Positions 45,241 to 53,462 of a stretch of DNA of 64,000 nucleotides are shown piece by piece. Positions within the stretch are counted from its first letter, which is position 1, and each line of letters begins with the position of its first letter. This stretch comes from RPQJ01 sp044226195 (lineage in GTDB: Bacteria > Pseudomonadota > Gammaproteobacteria > Steroidobacterales > Steroidobacteraceae): NCBI GenBank assembly GCA_044226195.1, contig JBGAHO010000016.1, positions 10,612-74,611 on the forward strand, in the 5' to 3' direction. Made by a program: the position numbers and the translations under genes. The notes below the pieces were generated by a model. It worked only from the letters and a program-made list of their open reading frames with translations. It was not told where the DNA came from and did no database searches.

Positions 45241-48200
45241 ATGTCGTCCACGATGAACATGCGCGCACTGTCCCTCCTCCTCGTCACCACGCTCGGCCTG
45301 AGCGGTTGCCTGAGCGGCGACCCCAATGCCATCGACGGCAGCAACAACGGCAACGAACCGGTGGTCACGCTGCAGGCGACTCCCGCGCGCATCGTCACCG
45401 GCAGCGCCTCCACGCTGACGTGGAGCGCGAGTGGCGCGCGCAGTTGCGTCGCCTCGGGTTCGTGGACGGGTGACAAGGACACGAGCGGCAGCGAGTCGAC
45501 GGGTCCGCTCACGACGTCGCAGAACTACGTGCTCACCTGCAGCGGCTCCGGCGGCAGCACGCAGCAGGCCGTGTCGGTCACGGTCTCCGACGCACCGCCG
45601 ACCCTGACGCTGAGCGCCAGTCCGACCACCGTCGCACCGGGCGGCACGGTCACGCTCACGTGGCAGTCGACCGATGCGCGCGCCTGCCTCGCCTCCGGCG
45701 GCTGGACGGGCGGCAAGCCGCTCTCGGGCAGCGAGTTCATCATCGGCCTGCAGGCCTCGAGCGACTTCACGCTGAACTGCAGCGGTCCGGGTGGCTCGAT
45801 CATCCGGACCGTGTCGGTGACGGTGAATGCAGGACCGCCGGCGCCGACCGTCACGCTCGCCGCGAATCCGACCTCGGTGATCATCGGCAACGGGACGCAG
45901 CTCACGTGGAGCAGCACCAATGCCACGAGCTGCACCGCGACCGACGGCTGGAGCGGCACCAAGGCCACCAGCGGCAGCGAGGCCTCCGCGCCGCTCAATG
46001 CCACGACCAACTTCACGCTGAGCTGCAGCGGCCCCGGCGGCACGTCGAGCCAGACCGTGACGGTCACGGCCGGCACGCCGCCGCCGCCACCGACGGTCGC
46101 CCTGAGCGCGAATCCGTCGACCATCGCGAGCGGCGGGACCTCGACGCTCAACTGGACCTCGGCCAATGCCAGCACGTGCACGGCCTCGGGCGGCTGGAGC
46201 GGCGTCAAGGCCGTCAGCGGCTCGCAGACCACCCCGCCACTGGCCGCTACGACGAATTTCACGTTGAGCTGTTCGGGTGCGGGCGGCACGGCGTCGCAGA
46301 CGGTGACCGTGACGGTCGCGCCGGCGCCGACGCTCACCTTCACCGCCAATCCGACGACGGTGACCAGCGGCGGCACCTCGGCGCTCACCTGGACGACGAC
46401 CAACGCCACGAGCTGCACCGCGTCGGGCGGCTGGAGCGGCGGCAAGGTGGCCAACGGCAGCCAGATGACTGCGGCGCTCACGCAGTCGACGACATTCACG
46501 CTCACCTGCACGGGCACCGGTGGCAGCGTCACGCAGTCGGTGACGGTCGCGGTGGCCGCCGCGCCGACGCTGACGCTGACGGCGCTGCCGACCAATGTCG
46601 CGCACGGCGGCACGGCCTCCATCACCTGGAGTTCGACGAACGCGACGAGCTGCACGGCCTCGGGCGGCTGGAGCGGCACCAAGTCGACGAGTGGCACCGA
46701 GACATCCGCACCGATCAATGCCGACACGTCGTTCACGCTCACCTGCACGGGCTCGGGCGGCTCGGTCACCCAGAGCGCGTCCGTGGTCGTCGTGCCCGCC
46801 CCGACAGTCACGCTGAGCGCGAATCCGACCACCGTGGCGAGCGGCGCGGCGTCGACGCTGACGTGGAGCTCGACCAACGCGACCAGCTGCAACGCGACCG
46901 ACGGCTGGACGGGACCGAAGGCCACCTCCGGCACGCAGACCACGGCGCCCCTGTCGACGACCACGACCTACACGCTGACGTGCACCGGCACCGGCGGCAG
47001 CGTCAGCCAGAGCGTGACCGTCAGCGTGATCCCGCCGCCGACGGTGTCGCTCAGCGTGACGCCTTCGGTGATCGCGGCAGGCGCCTCCTCGACGCTGACG
47101 TGGAGCACGACGGACGCCACGTCCTGCACCGCGAGCGACGGCTGGAGCGGCGCGAAGGCGACCAGCGGCACGCAATCGACGGGGCCGGTTGCGGCCACGA
47201 CGACCTATACGTTGACCTGCACCGGACAGAGCGGTACCGCAAGTCGCAGCGTCACGCTCACCGTGGCGCCGCCACCGACCCTGGCCTTCAGCGCCAGCCC
47301 GACCAGCCTTGCCGTCGGCGCGGCCTCGACGCTCACCTGGAGCTCGACCAATGCGACCAGTTGCACGGCGAGCGGCGGCTGGACCGGGAGCAAGGCGACG
47401 AGCGGATCGCAGTCGACGGGCGCGCTGGCGGCGACAACGGGCTTCTCGCTCAGCTGCAGCGGCACCGGTGGCACCGTCAGCCAGAGCGTGACCGTGACGG
47501 TCGTGCCCGTGCCGACCGTGACCTTGAGCGCGAACCCGACCAGCGTCGCGAGCGGCGGCACATCCACGCTCACCTGGAGTTCAACCAATGCGACGAGCTG
47601 CACGGCCTCGGGTGGCTGGAGCGGCGCCAGGACGACCAGCGGGTCCGAGGTCAGCGCCGCCCTGGCGGCCACCACGACGTTCACGCTGACCTGCACGGGC
47701 ACGGGCGGCAGTGGCAACGCGAGCGCGACGGTCACGGTGGTGCCGACCCCAACCGTCACCCTCACGGCCAATCCGTCCAGCATCGCGAACGGCGGCTCCT
47801 CGACGCTGACCTGGAGTTCGACCAACGCCACCAGCTGCACGGCCTCGGGCGGCTGGAGCGGCGCCAAGGCGACCAGCGGCTCGCAGTCGACCGGCGCGCT
47901 CGCGGCGACGACGACGTACACGTTGACCTGCACCGGCACCGGCGGCAGCGGCAATGCCAGCGCGACGGTGACGATCGTGCCCGCACCGACCGTGACGCTG
48001 ACGGCGAGTCCGACCAGCGTCGCGAGTGGCGGCAGTTCGACGCTGACCTGGAGTTCGACCAACGCGACGAGCTGCACGGCCTCGGGCGGCTGGAGTGGTG
48101 TCCGGGCGACCAGCGGCTCGCAGTCGACCGGCGCGCTCGCGGCGACGACGACGTACACATTGACCTGCACCGGCACCGGTGGCAGCGGCAACGCGAGCGC

Positions 48201-49188
48201 GACGGTGACCGTGTTGCCGGTGCCCACGGTCACGCTGACGGCCAATCCGACGACCGTGACGAGCGGCAGCAGTTCGACGCTGACGTGGAGTTCGACCAAT
48301 GCGACGAGTTGCACGGCCTCGGGCGGCTGGAGCGGCGCCCAGGCAACCAGCGGCTCGCAGTCGACCGGGGCACTCAGCGCGACCACGACGTTCACGCTGA
48401 CCTGCACTGGCTCGGGCGGTAGCGCCAACGCCAGCGCGACCGTGACCGTCGGATCGGTGGCCGGGGTCGCCTTCCCGCTGCACGTCGAGGCCGGCAAGCG
48501 CTTCCTCGTCGATGCGAACGGCAATCCGTTCTTCATCCACGGCGACTCGCCGTGGTGCCTCACGACGCAGCTGACGCGCGAAGAGGTGGTGACCTATCTC
48601 GAGAACCGGCGCCTGAAGGGATTCAACACGATCCTCGTGGAGCTGATGGAGCACTTCTTCTCGAGCAACCCGCCGTTCAACGCGTACGGCGACGGGCCGT
48701 TCCTCACGCCGGGCGATTACGCCACGCCGAACGACGCGTATTTCGCGCAGGTCGAGTACATCGTCTCGCAGGCCGTCGCGCGGCATGCTCGTGATGCTCA
48801 CGCCGTCCTACATGGGTTTCAACGGCGGCAGCGAGGGCTGGTACCAGGAGATGGTGACGAACGGCGCGACCAAGCTGCGCACCTACGGCCAGTACCTCGG
48901 CAACCGCTTCAAGGCCTACGACAACATCCTGTGGGTCGATGGCGGCGACTACAACCCGCCGGAGAAACTGCTGCTGCGAGCCGTCGCCAACGGGATCAAC
49001 GACGTGACGCCGGGTTCGCTGCAGACGTTCCATGGCGCGCGCGAGACGTCGGCGCTGGCCTTCGCCTCCGGCGAGTCGTGGCTGAACGTGAACGACATCT
49101 ACACGACAGAGAACACCGTCGTGTCGAATGCGTTCACGGAGTACGCGCGCTCGACGATGCCGTTCTTCCTGATCGAGGCGCGGTATGA
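45241..49188 (+). CDS. Lipoprotein with 13 Ig-like repeats and start of a DUF4038 hydrolase domain (frameshifted)
   Basis: A surface lipoprotein (lipobox LGLSGC) with 13 tandem Ig-like repeats of 78-83 residues at about 40-1071. Each has two Cys for an internal disulfide and most share WSSTNATSCTASGGWSG. Residues from about 1076 are the start of a DUF4038/GH140-type domain (FPLHVEAGKRFLVDANG, FFIHGDSPW, TILVELMEHFFSSNPPFNAYGDG). Homology stops at about residue 1180 (48781). The domain continues in the next frame (48785-49696), so residues 1181-1315 are out-of-frame read-through. Comparison with the paralogue at 56481-57872 suggests two lost bases in a GC repeat. A full gene would span 45241-49696, about 1485 residues. 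Confidence 0.85.
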   Translation: MSSTMNMRALSLLLVTTLGLSGCLSGDPNAIDGSNNGNEPVVTLQATPARIVTGSASTLTWSASGARSCVASGSWTGDKDTSGSESTGPLTTSQNYVLTCSGSGGSTQQAVSVTVSDAPPTLTLSASPTTVAPGGTVTLTWQSTDARACLASGGWTGGKPLSGSEFIIGLQASSDFTLNCSGPGGSIIRTVSVTVNAGPPAPTVTLAANPTSVIIGNGTQLTWSSTNATSCTATDGWSGTKATSGSEASAPLNATTNFTLSCSGPGGTSSQTVTVTAGTPPPPPTVALSANPSTIASGGTSTLNWTSANASTCTASGGWSGVKAVSGSQTTPPLAATTNFTLSCSGAGGTASQTVTVTVAPAPTLTFTANPTTVTSGGTSALTWTTTNATSCTASGGWSGGKVANGSQMTAALTQSTTFTLTCTGTGGSVTQSVTVAVAAAPTLTLTALPTNVAHGGTASITWSSTNATSCTASGGWSGTKSTSGTETSAPINADTSFTLTCTGSGGSVTQSASVVVVPAPTVTLSANPTTVASGAASTLTWSSTNATSCNATDGWTGPKATSGTQTTAPLSTTTTYTLTCTGTGGSVSQSVTVSVIPPPTVSLSVTPSVIAAGASSTLTWSTTDATSCTASDGWSGAKATSGTQSTGPVAATTTYTLTCTGQSGTASRSVTLTVAPPPTLAFSASPTSLAVGAASTLTWSSTNATSCTASGGWTGSKATSGSQSTGALAATTGFSLSCSGTGGTVSQSVTVTVVPVPTVTLSANPTSVASGGTSTLTWSSTNATSCTASGGWSGARTTSGSEVSAALAATTTFTLTCTGTGGSGNASATVTVVPTPTVTLTANPSSIANGGSSTLTWSSTNATSCTASGGWSGAKATSGSQSTGALAATTTYTLTCTGTGGSGNASATVTIVPAPTVTLTASPTSVASGGSSTLTWSSTNATSCTASGGWSGVRATSGSQSTGALAATTTYTLTCTGTGGSGNASATVTVLPVPTVTLTANPTTVTSGSSSTLTWSSTNATSCTASGGWSGAQATSGSQSTGALSATTTFTLTCTGSGGSANASATVTVGSVAGVAFPLHVEAGKRFLVDANGNPFFIHGDSPWCLTTQLTREEVVTYLENRRLKGFNTILVELMEHFFSSNPPFNAYGDGPFLTPGDYATPNDAYFAQVEYIVSQAVARHARDAHAVLHGFQRRQRGLVPGDGDERRDQAAHLRPVPRQPLQGLRQHPVGRWRRLQPAGETAAASRRQRDQRRDAGFAADVPWRARDVGAGLRLRRVVAERERHLHDREHRRVECVHGVRALDDAVLPDRGAV
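45358..48453 (+). repeat. Thirteen tandem Ig-domain repeats, period 237 bp
   Basis: Repeats 1-4 are 78, 79, 81 and 83 codons; repeats 5-13 are exactly 79 codons (237 bp) each. The last four (47506-48453) are almost identical at protein level, differing at a few positions, and look recently duplicated; the early ones have diverged. These repeats will attract recombination and assembly errors. Confidence 0.92.
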
Positions 49189-49696
49189 GGGCACCTCCGG
49201 AGGGACCGAAACCGTGGCGCGGGCGCAGGGCTACCAGGCCTCGCTCTCGGGAGCCGGCGGACACTTGTACGGCAACACGCCACTCTGGTTCTTCGGCTCG
49301 GGCTGGCAGTCGGCCCTGGACGCTCCGGGTGCGGCGTCGCTGCAGTACCTCAAGTCGCTGTTCGATTCGCTCGCGTGGTGGACGCTGACGCCGGACACCG
49401 GCGGAACGCTGCTGACGTCCGGTGTCGGCACGGGCTCCACCCGCGCCGTGGCGGCGCGCGCGAGCGACGGCAGTTTCGCATTGCTGTACATGCCGTCCTC
49501 GCGGACGATCGCGGTGAACCTGGGCCAGCTCACCGGACCGAACGTCCGGGCACGCTGGTACGATCCCACGAATGGGACCTATTCCACGGTGAGTGGCTCG
49601 CCGTTCGCGGCGAGCGGGTCGCGCAACTTCACGCCGACCGGCAACAACGCCCGTGGATTCGGTGACTGGGTTCTCGTTCTGGACTCGGTGCCCTGA
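48785..49696 (+). CDS. C-terminal part of the frameshifted DUF4038/GH140-like hydrolase
   Basis: A 303-residue frame starting MLVMLTPSYMGFNGGSEGWY that aligns end to end with residues 163 to 463 of the paralogue at 56481. It shares NILWVDGGDYNPP, FHGARETSALAF, YARSTMPFFLIEARYE, LFGSGWQ-type strand and the C-terminal Ig-like domain (RARWYDPTNGTYSTVSG, GDWVLVLDS). There is no ribosome site before its ATG, so it is best read as the rest of the preceding gene after a +1 shift rather than an independent gene. The active-site Asp/Glu candidates of the (beta/alpha)8 barrel are split between the two frames. Confidence 0.8.
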   Translation: MLVMLTPSYMGFNGGSEGWYQEMVTNGATKLRTYGQYLGNRFKAYDNILWVDGGDYNPPEKLLLRAVANGINDVTPGSLQTFHGARETSALAFASGESWLNVNDIYTTENTVVSNAFTEYARSTMPFFLIEARYEGTSGGTETVARAQGYQASLSGAGGHLYGNTPLWFFGSGWQSALDAPGAASLQYLKSLFDSLAWWTLTPDTGGTLLTSGVGTGSTRAVAARASDGSFALLYMPSSRTIAVNLGQLTGPNVRARWYDPTNGTYSTVSGSPFAASGSRNFTPTGNNARGFGDWVLVLDSVP

Positions 49697-49745
49697 CGAT
49701 AATCGTGTTTGGGAACGAATCGCCGGTCCGCCGGCAGGGTGTCGC

Positions 49746-50663
49746 TTGACTGTCGTGTACTTCGACCCGACGTTCGACGAGCGCGTGCGCCGCGAACGAC
49801 TCTTTGACGGCGACCTGATCGTCAACACGCCGACCGACGCCTCGCGCGCCCTGTGCGAGTTCGCACGCGGCCAGATCGCCCAGTCCTTCGGCAGCCTCGA
49901 CCCGGAAACGGCCCAGTACGAGATGCCCGTCGAGCAGTACGCCGCGCTGCTCAGCGAGTTGAAGCCGCGCTTCATCCATCACCCGGAAACGCTGGTGCTG
50001 ATCCGCGCCGTGCTGCGCTCGCTGGGCTATCCCGAGGACACGACGTACTTCGACGTGCCGCGCCTGCGCTCGTCGACCAGCGACGGCTACCTCACCACGG
50101 GCATCGCCTACGCGTTCCACGCGCATCGCGACACCTGGTACTCGGCACCGATGTGCCAGGTCAACCTGTGGATGCCGGTGTACGCGGCCCGCCCGGACAA
50201 CATCATGGCGTTCCACCCGCAGTACTGGTCGGAGCCCGCGCCGAACAATTCGCACGACTACGACTACCAGCGCTGGAACGCGACCAGCCGTTTCAACGCG
50301 GCCCAGCACATCGGCAAGGACACCCGCGTCCAGCCGAAGGCCCAGGTGCCGCTGCACCTCGAGAACGACGTCCGGCTGGTCACGCCCGTCGGCGGCATCC
50401 AGCACTTCGCCGCGGCGCAGCTGCACTCCAGCATCCCGAACCAGTCGGGCCGCACGCGCTTCAGCATCGATTTCCGCGTCGTGAACCTCGAGGACGTCGA
50501 GAACGGCACGGGCGCGCCGAACGTCGACTCCTGCTGCACCGGCACCGCGCTGCCCGACTTCCGCCGGCTCTCCGACCTGAAGCACCTCGACGATGCGCTG
50601 ATCCAGCGCTACCTGCCGGGCCACCCGCAGGCCGCGCGGGTGACGTGGCGCCCGCAGGCCTGA
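49746..50663 (+). CDS. Putative Fe(II)/2-oxoglutarate-dependent oxygenase
   Basis: A 305-residue soluble protein of unassigned function. The double-stranded beta-helix signature is visible: His127-x-Asp129 (FHAHRDTWY), distal His227 (AAQLHSSIP) and Arg236/238 (SGRTRFSIDFRVV), the usual HxD...H...R order. The N-terminal half is helical. The TTG at 49746 follows AGGGTG; no good ATG exists. It begins 49 bp after the hydrolase and is convergent with the six-gene sugar operon (4 bp apart). A role in hydroxylating a sugar or lipid precursor of the same pathway is inference. Confidence 0.65.
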   Translation: MTVVYFDPTFDERVRRERLFDGDLIVNTPTDASRALCEFARGQIAQSFGSLDPETAQYEMPVEQYAALLSELKPRFIHHPETLVLIRAVLRSLGYPEDTTYFDVPRLRSSTSDGYLTTGIAYAFHAHRDTWYSAPMCQVNLWMPVYAARPDNIMAFHPQYWSEPAPNNSHDYDYQRWNATSRFNAAQHIGKDTRVQPKAQVPLHLENDVRLVTPVGGIQHFAAAQLHSSIPNQSGRTRFSIDFRVVNLEDVENGTGAPNVDSCCTGTALPDFRRLSDLKHLDDALIQRYLPGHPQAARVTWRPQA

Positions 50664-50667
50664 GCGA

Positions 50668-52026
50668 TCAGGCGTAGGGCCGGAACACCGGCTTGACCGA
50701 CGGTCCGACGAGATGGCGCTCGACGCCCTCGTCGAGCGCCTGGCGATAGACCTTGAGCGCGGCGTCCGCCGCTTCCACCGTGCGATCGACGTCCGCGTCC
50801 GTGTGCGAGTAGCTGATCACGAACGACGGCGCGAGCACGCCGTGCCGGATCATCTCCTGCATGAAGAGCGTGCGCATCGGCTGGCTCGGCCGCCCGTCGG
50901 CACCGCAGGTCCCGAAGAATAGGCAGCAGTCGCGACCGAAGCAGTCCACGTAGCCGCGCAGGCCGTGCGCGTCCACCGCCTGCAGGAAGCCCTCGCGCAG
51001 GCGTCGTCCCTGCCGGTGCAGGTGCTCGGTCACGGGCTCCTCGCGATAGACACGCAGGGTGGCGATGGCTGCAGCCATCGCGTGCGTCTCGGCGCCGTGC
51101 GTCGTCGACAGCAGGAACACGCGTTCGCGCGGGTGATCGATGCCGCCGAGCACCATGATCTCGCGACGTCCGGCGATCGCAGACAGGGCGAACCCGTTGG
51201 CGAGCGCCTTGCCGAAGGTACTCAGGTCCGGCGTCACGCCATAGACGTGCTGCGCGCCGGCACGGTGCCAGCGGAACCCGGTGATCATCTCGTCGAACAC
51301 CAGCAGCGCGCCTTCGCGGCGGCAAAGCGCCTGGAGACCCGGCAGGAATCCGGGCGCCGGTTCGTCCGTGCGCGCGGCCTCGAGCACGACCGCCGCGATC
51401 TGCCCCGGGTGCGCGGCAAACAGCGCCGCCACGGAGTCGAGATCGTTGTAGTGGAATTTCAGGGTCTGGTCCCGGATCCACTGCGGCACGCCGCCGGGCA
51501 TGCCCGTCGTGCCGATGAACCAGTCGCTGGTCGAGAAGAACGGATGGTCGCCGCAGATCGCCACCTTGTCGCGCCCGGTGTGGCAGCGCGCGAGGCGGAT
51601 GGCCGCGTCGACGGCGGTCGACCCGTCCTTGCAGAACTTGACCATCTCAGCGCTCGGCACCGCCTCGAGGAACGCCTCGGCGCACTCGAGTTCGATGGGC
51701 GCGGGTCGACCGAAATTCGTGCCGTGGGCCAGTTCCCGCCGTGCGGCCTCGACGACCGGTGCATAGGCATGCCCCAGCGTCACGGCGCGCAGGCCCATGC
51801 CGTATTCGATGTACTCGTTGCCGTCGAGGTCCCACACGTGGCAACCCTGGCCCCGCGCGATGAACGCCGGCGCGAGTTCCGGATACTGGTCGTCGCCCTT
51901 GGCGTAGGTGTGGGCGCCGCCGGGAATCAGCCGCCTCGCCCGCTCGGCGAGCACCTTGCCGTTCGTGAACGTCGAACCGCCGAGTGTCGCGCGTCCGTCA
52001 GGGGTCGAACTGGAGCTTGCGCCCAT
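50668..52026 (-). CDS. Class III aminotransferase, glutamate-1-semialdehyde aminomutase-like
   Basis: A 452-residue fold-type I PLP enzyme with PGGAHTYAKGDDQYPELAP, GHAYAPVV, KFCKDGSTAVDAAIRLAR, VFDEMITGFRW and the Schiff-base region FGKALANGF. It resembles GSA 2,1-aminomutase (HemL), but HemL acts in haem synthesis and this gene ends a sugar-nucleotide operon, so it more likely aminates a sugar. The ATG at 52026 overlaps the PIG-L stop by 29 bp; one 21 bp further upstream would add 7 residues. Last gene of the operon. Confidence 0.85.
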   Translation of the reverse strand: MGASSSSTPDGRATLGGSTFTNGKVLAERARRLIPGGAHTYAKGDDQYPELAPAFIARGQGCHVWDLDGNEYIEYGMGLRAVTLGHAYAPVVEAARRELAHGTNFGRPAPIELECAEAFLEAVPSAEMVKFCKDGSTAVDAAIRLARCHTGRDKVAICGDHPFFSTSDWFIGTTGMPGGVPQWIRDQTLKFHYNDLDSVAALFAAHPGQIAAVVLEAARTDEPAPGFLPGLQALCRREGALLVFDEMITGFRWHRAGAQHVYGVTPDLSTFGKALANGFALSAIAGRREIMVLGGIDHPRERVFLLSTTHGAETHAMAAAIATLRVYREEPVTEHLHRQGRRLREGFLQAVDAHGLRGYVDCFGRDCCLFFGTCGADGRPSQPMRTLFMQEMIRHGVLAPSFVISYSHTDADVDRTVEAADAALKVYRQALDEGVERHLVGPSVKPVFRPYA

Positions 52027-52657
52027 GGAAAGCCTCGGCGTAGCCACTCGGCGCGCGGCATTCGACGCCGCGCAGACGCATCATGGCCAGGAAAGTGTCG
52101 CGCGTGAACCAGTCGCGACCGGCCTGGGTGGGGAACGATTTCAGCAGCACGTCGGCCTTCGTCGCTGCCTGGCGCGCCGTCAGCGGGACGTAGACGTTCG
52201 GCTGGCCGAGCCCGCCGTCCCATTTCGGCGTCTCGAATTCGAGCACGAGGTGGTCGCGGAACGTGTTCCAGACCATCTCGTTCACGATGCGGTGATCCTG
52301 GTGCCGGTCGTCACGCTCGTGACAGAAGAGGACGTCCGGCGCCGGGCGTCGCTTGAGCAGCTCGAACCAGTCCTTGATCGCGGCGTACTGCGCCGGGAAC
52401 CGCCCGTCCGCGAAGCCACCATGCAGCACCTCGCCGCGCGCGGCCGGACGGACGATCCTCTGCATCGCGCGTTCGGCCTCGCGTCGCCGCTCCGCGCTGC
52501 CGCTCAGCAGCGCGTAGTCGACGACGAGACCGCCACGGCGCGACTGCAGCACCTGCAAGGCCCCGCCGCAGCCGATCTCCACGTCGTCGCAATGCGCGCC
52601 GACGCACAGCACGCGCAGCGGCCGACGGGAGGGACGATCGAGCAGCAGGTTCAGCAT
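51998..52657 (-). CDS. PIG-L family deacetylase
   Basis: A 219-residue zinc-dependent N-deacetylase of the PIG-L/LmbE superfamily, which removes acetyl groups from GlcNAc-type sugars. The zinc motif is AHCDDVEIGCGG (usually AHPDD) and the second His is in HQDHRIVN. In a sugar operon the likely substrate is an N-acetylated sugar or sugar nucleotide. It starts 7 bp after the nucleotidyltransferase stop and overlaps the aminotransferase by 29 bp. Confidence 0.9.
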   Translation of the reverse strand: MLNLLLDRPSRRPLRVLCVGAHCDDVEIGCGGALQVLQSRRGGLVVDYALLSGSAERRREAERAMQRIVRPAARGEVLHGGFADGRFPAQYAAIKDWFELLKRRPAPDVLFCHERDDRHQDHRIVNEMVWNTFRDHLVLEFETPKWDGGLGQPNVYVPLTARQAATKADVLLKSFPTQAGRDWFTRDTFLAMMRLRGVECRAPSGYAEAFHGRKLQFDP

Positions 52658-52664
52658 GTTGCCC

Positions 52665-53462
52665 TCAGTCGTGCTTGCGGGCCGGATGGCGGGCCCACAC
52701 CATCCAAGGACAATCGCCGCGTGCTTCCATGCGATCGAAGGCGATCTTGTCCTTGAACGTGTCCATGCACTGCCAGAAGCCGCCCCAGCGCGTCGCGACC
52801 AGCTTGCGCTGCTCGATCAGCCGGGCGAAGGGCTTTTCCACCAGTTCCTCGCCCTCGTTGATGTAGTCGAAGACCTGCGGCCGCAGCACGAAGTAGCCGC
52901 CGTTGATCCACAGTTCCTGCTCCGGCATGACGCCCATGCGCGTGACGTAGCCGTCGGCACCCGTCTGCACGGCGTGGAAGCTCTGCGCATTGCGCACGGC
53001 GGCGAAGCTCGCGATCACGTCGCGGGACCGGAAGTCGGCGATGTGCTGGTCGAGCGCGAGGTCCGACAGGCCGTCCGCGTAGTTCGCGAGGAACATCTCC
53101 TCGTCCTGCACGTACTTGCGCACCCGGAGCAGTCGCTGGCCGATGTTGCTGTGCAGCCCCGTGTCGACGAACGTGATCTTCCAGTCGGAGAGGTCGCGCG
53201 AATGCAGTTCGACGCGGTGATCGCTGCCGTGGAAGGTGAAGTCGTTGGTCATCGCCTCCTCGTAGCGCAGGAAGTAGTCCCGCACGAGGTCGCCGCGATA
53301 GCCGAGGCAGAGCACGAACTCCTTGTGGCCGTAGTGCGCGTAGTAGCGCATCAGGTGCCAGAGGATGGGCCGGTGGCCGATGGGCACCAGCGGCTTCGGG
53401 ATGGTGTCCGAATGCTCGCGCAGGCGCGTGCCGAGGCCACCGCAGAACAGAACGACCTTCAT
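52665..53462 (-). CDS. Sugar-1-phosphate nucleotidyltransferase, glucose-1-phosphate cytidylyltransferase-like
   Basis: A 265-residue enzyme with KVVLFCGGLGTRLREHSDTIPKPLVPIG, the NTP-transferase signature, and LANYADGLSDL (metal Asp) and ELWINGGYFVL. Together with YYAHYGHKEFVLCLGY these resemble RfbF, which makes CDP-glucose for dideoxy- and branched sugars. The ATG overlaps the DUF4910 gene stop (ATGA). No CDP-glucose 4,6-dehydratase (RfbG) is in the operon, so the onward route differs from the classical one. Confidence 0.88.
   Translation of the reverse strand: MKVVLFCGGLGTRLREHSDTIPKPLVPIGHRPILWHLMRYYAHYGHKEFVLCLGYRGDLVRDYFLRYEEAMTNDFTFHGSDHRVELHSRDLSDWKITFVDTGLHSNIGQRLLRVRKYVQDEEMFLANYADGLSDLALDQHIADFRSRDVIASFAAVRNAQSFHAVQTGADGYVTRMGVMPEQELWINGGYFVLRPQVFDYINEGEELVEKPFARLIEQRKLVATRWGGFWQCMDTFKDKIAFDRMEARGDCPWMVWARHPARKHD

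Noticed and set aside
45358..48453. Tandem repeats considered as CRISPR or a satellite
   Set aside because: The unit is 237 bp, has no spacers, and stays in one coding frame with a consistent Ig-like protein pattern.
45525..48563. Long minus-strand open frames through the Ig repeats
   Set aside because: They repeat with the same 237-bp period as the sense repeats and have no independent start signals or known domains.
50668..52026. Aminotransferase considered as the haem enzyme HemL
   Set aside because: It has the fold, but the operon context is sugar metabolism and the sequence around the substrate site differs from what I expect for HemL; left as GSA-like.
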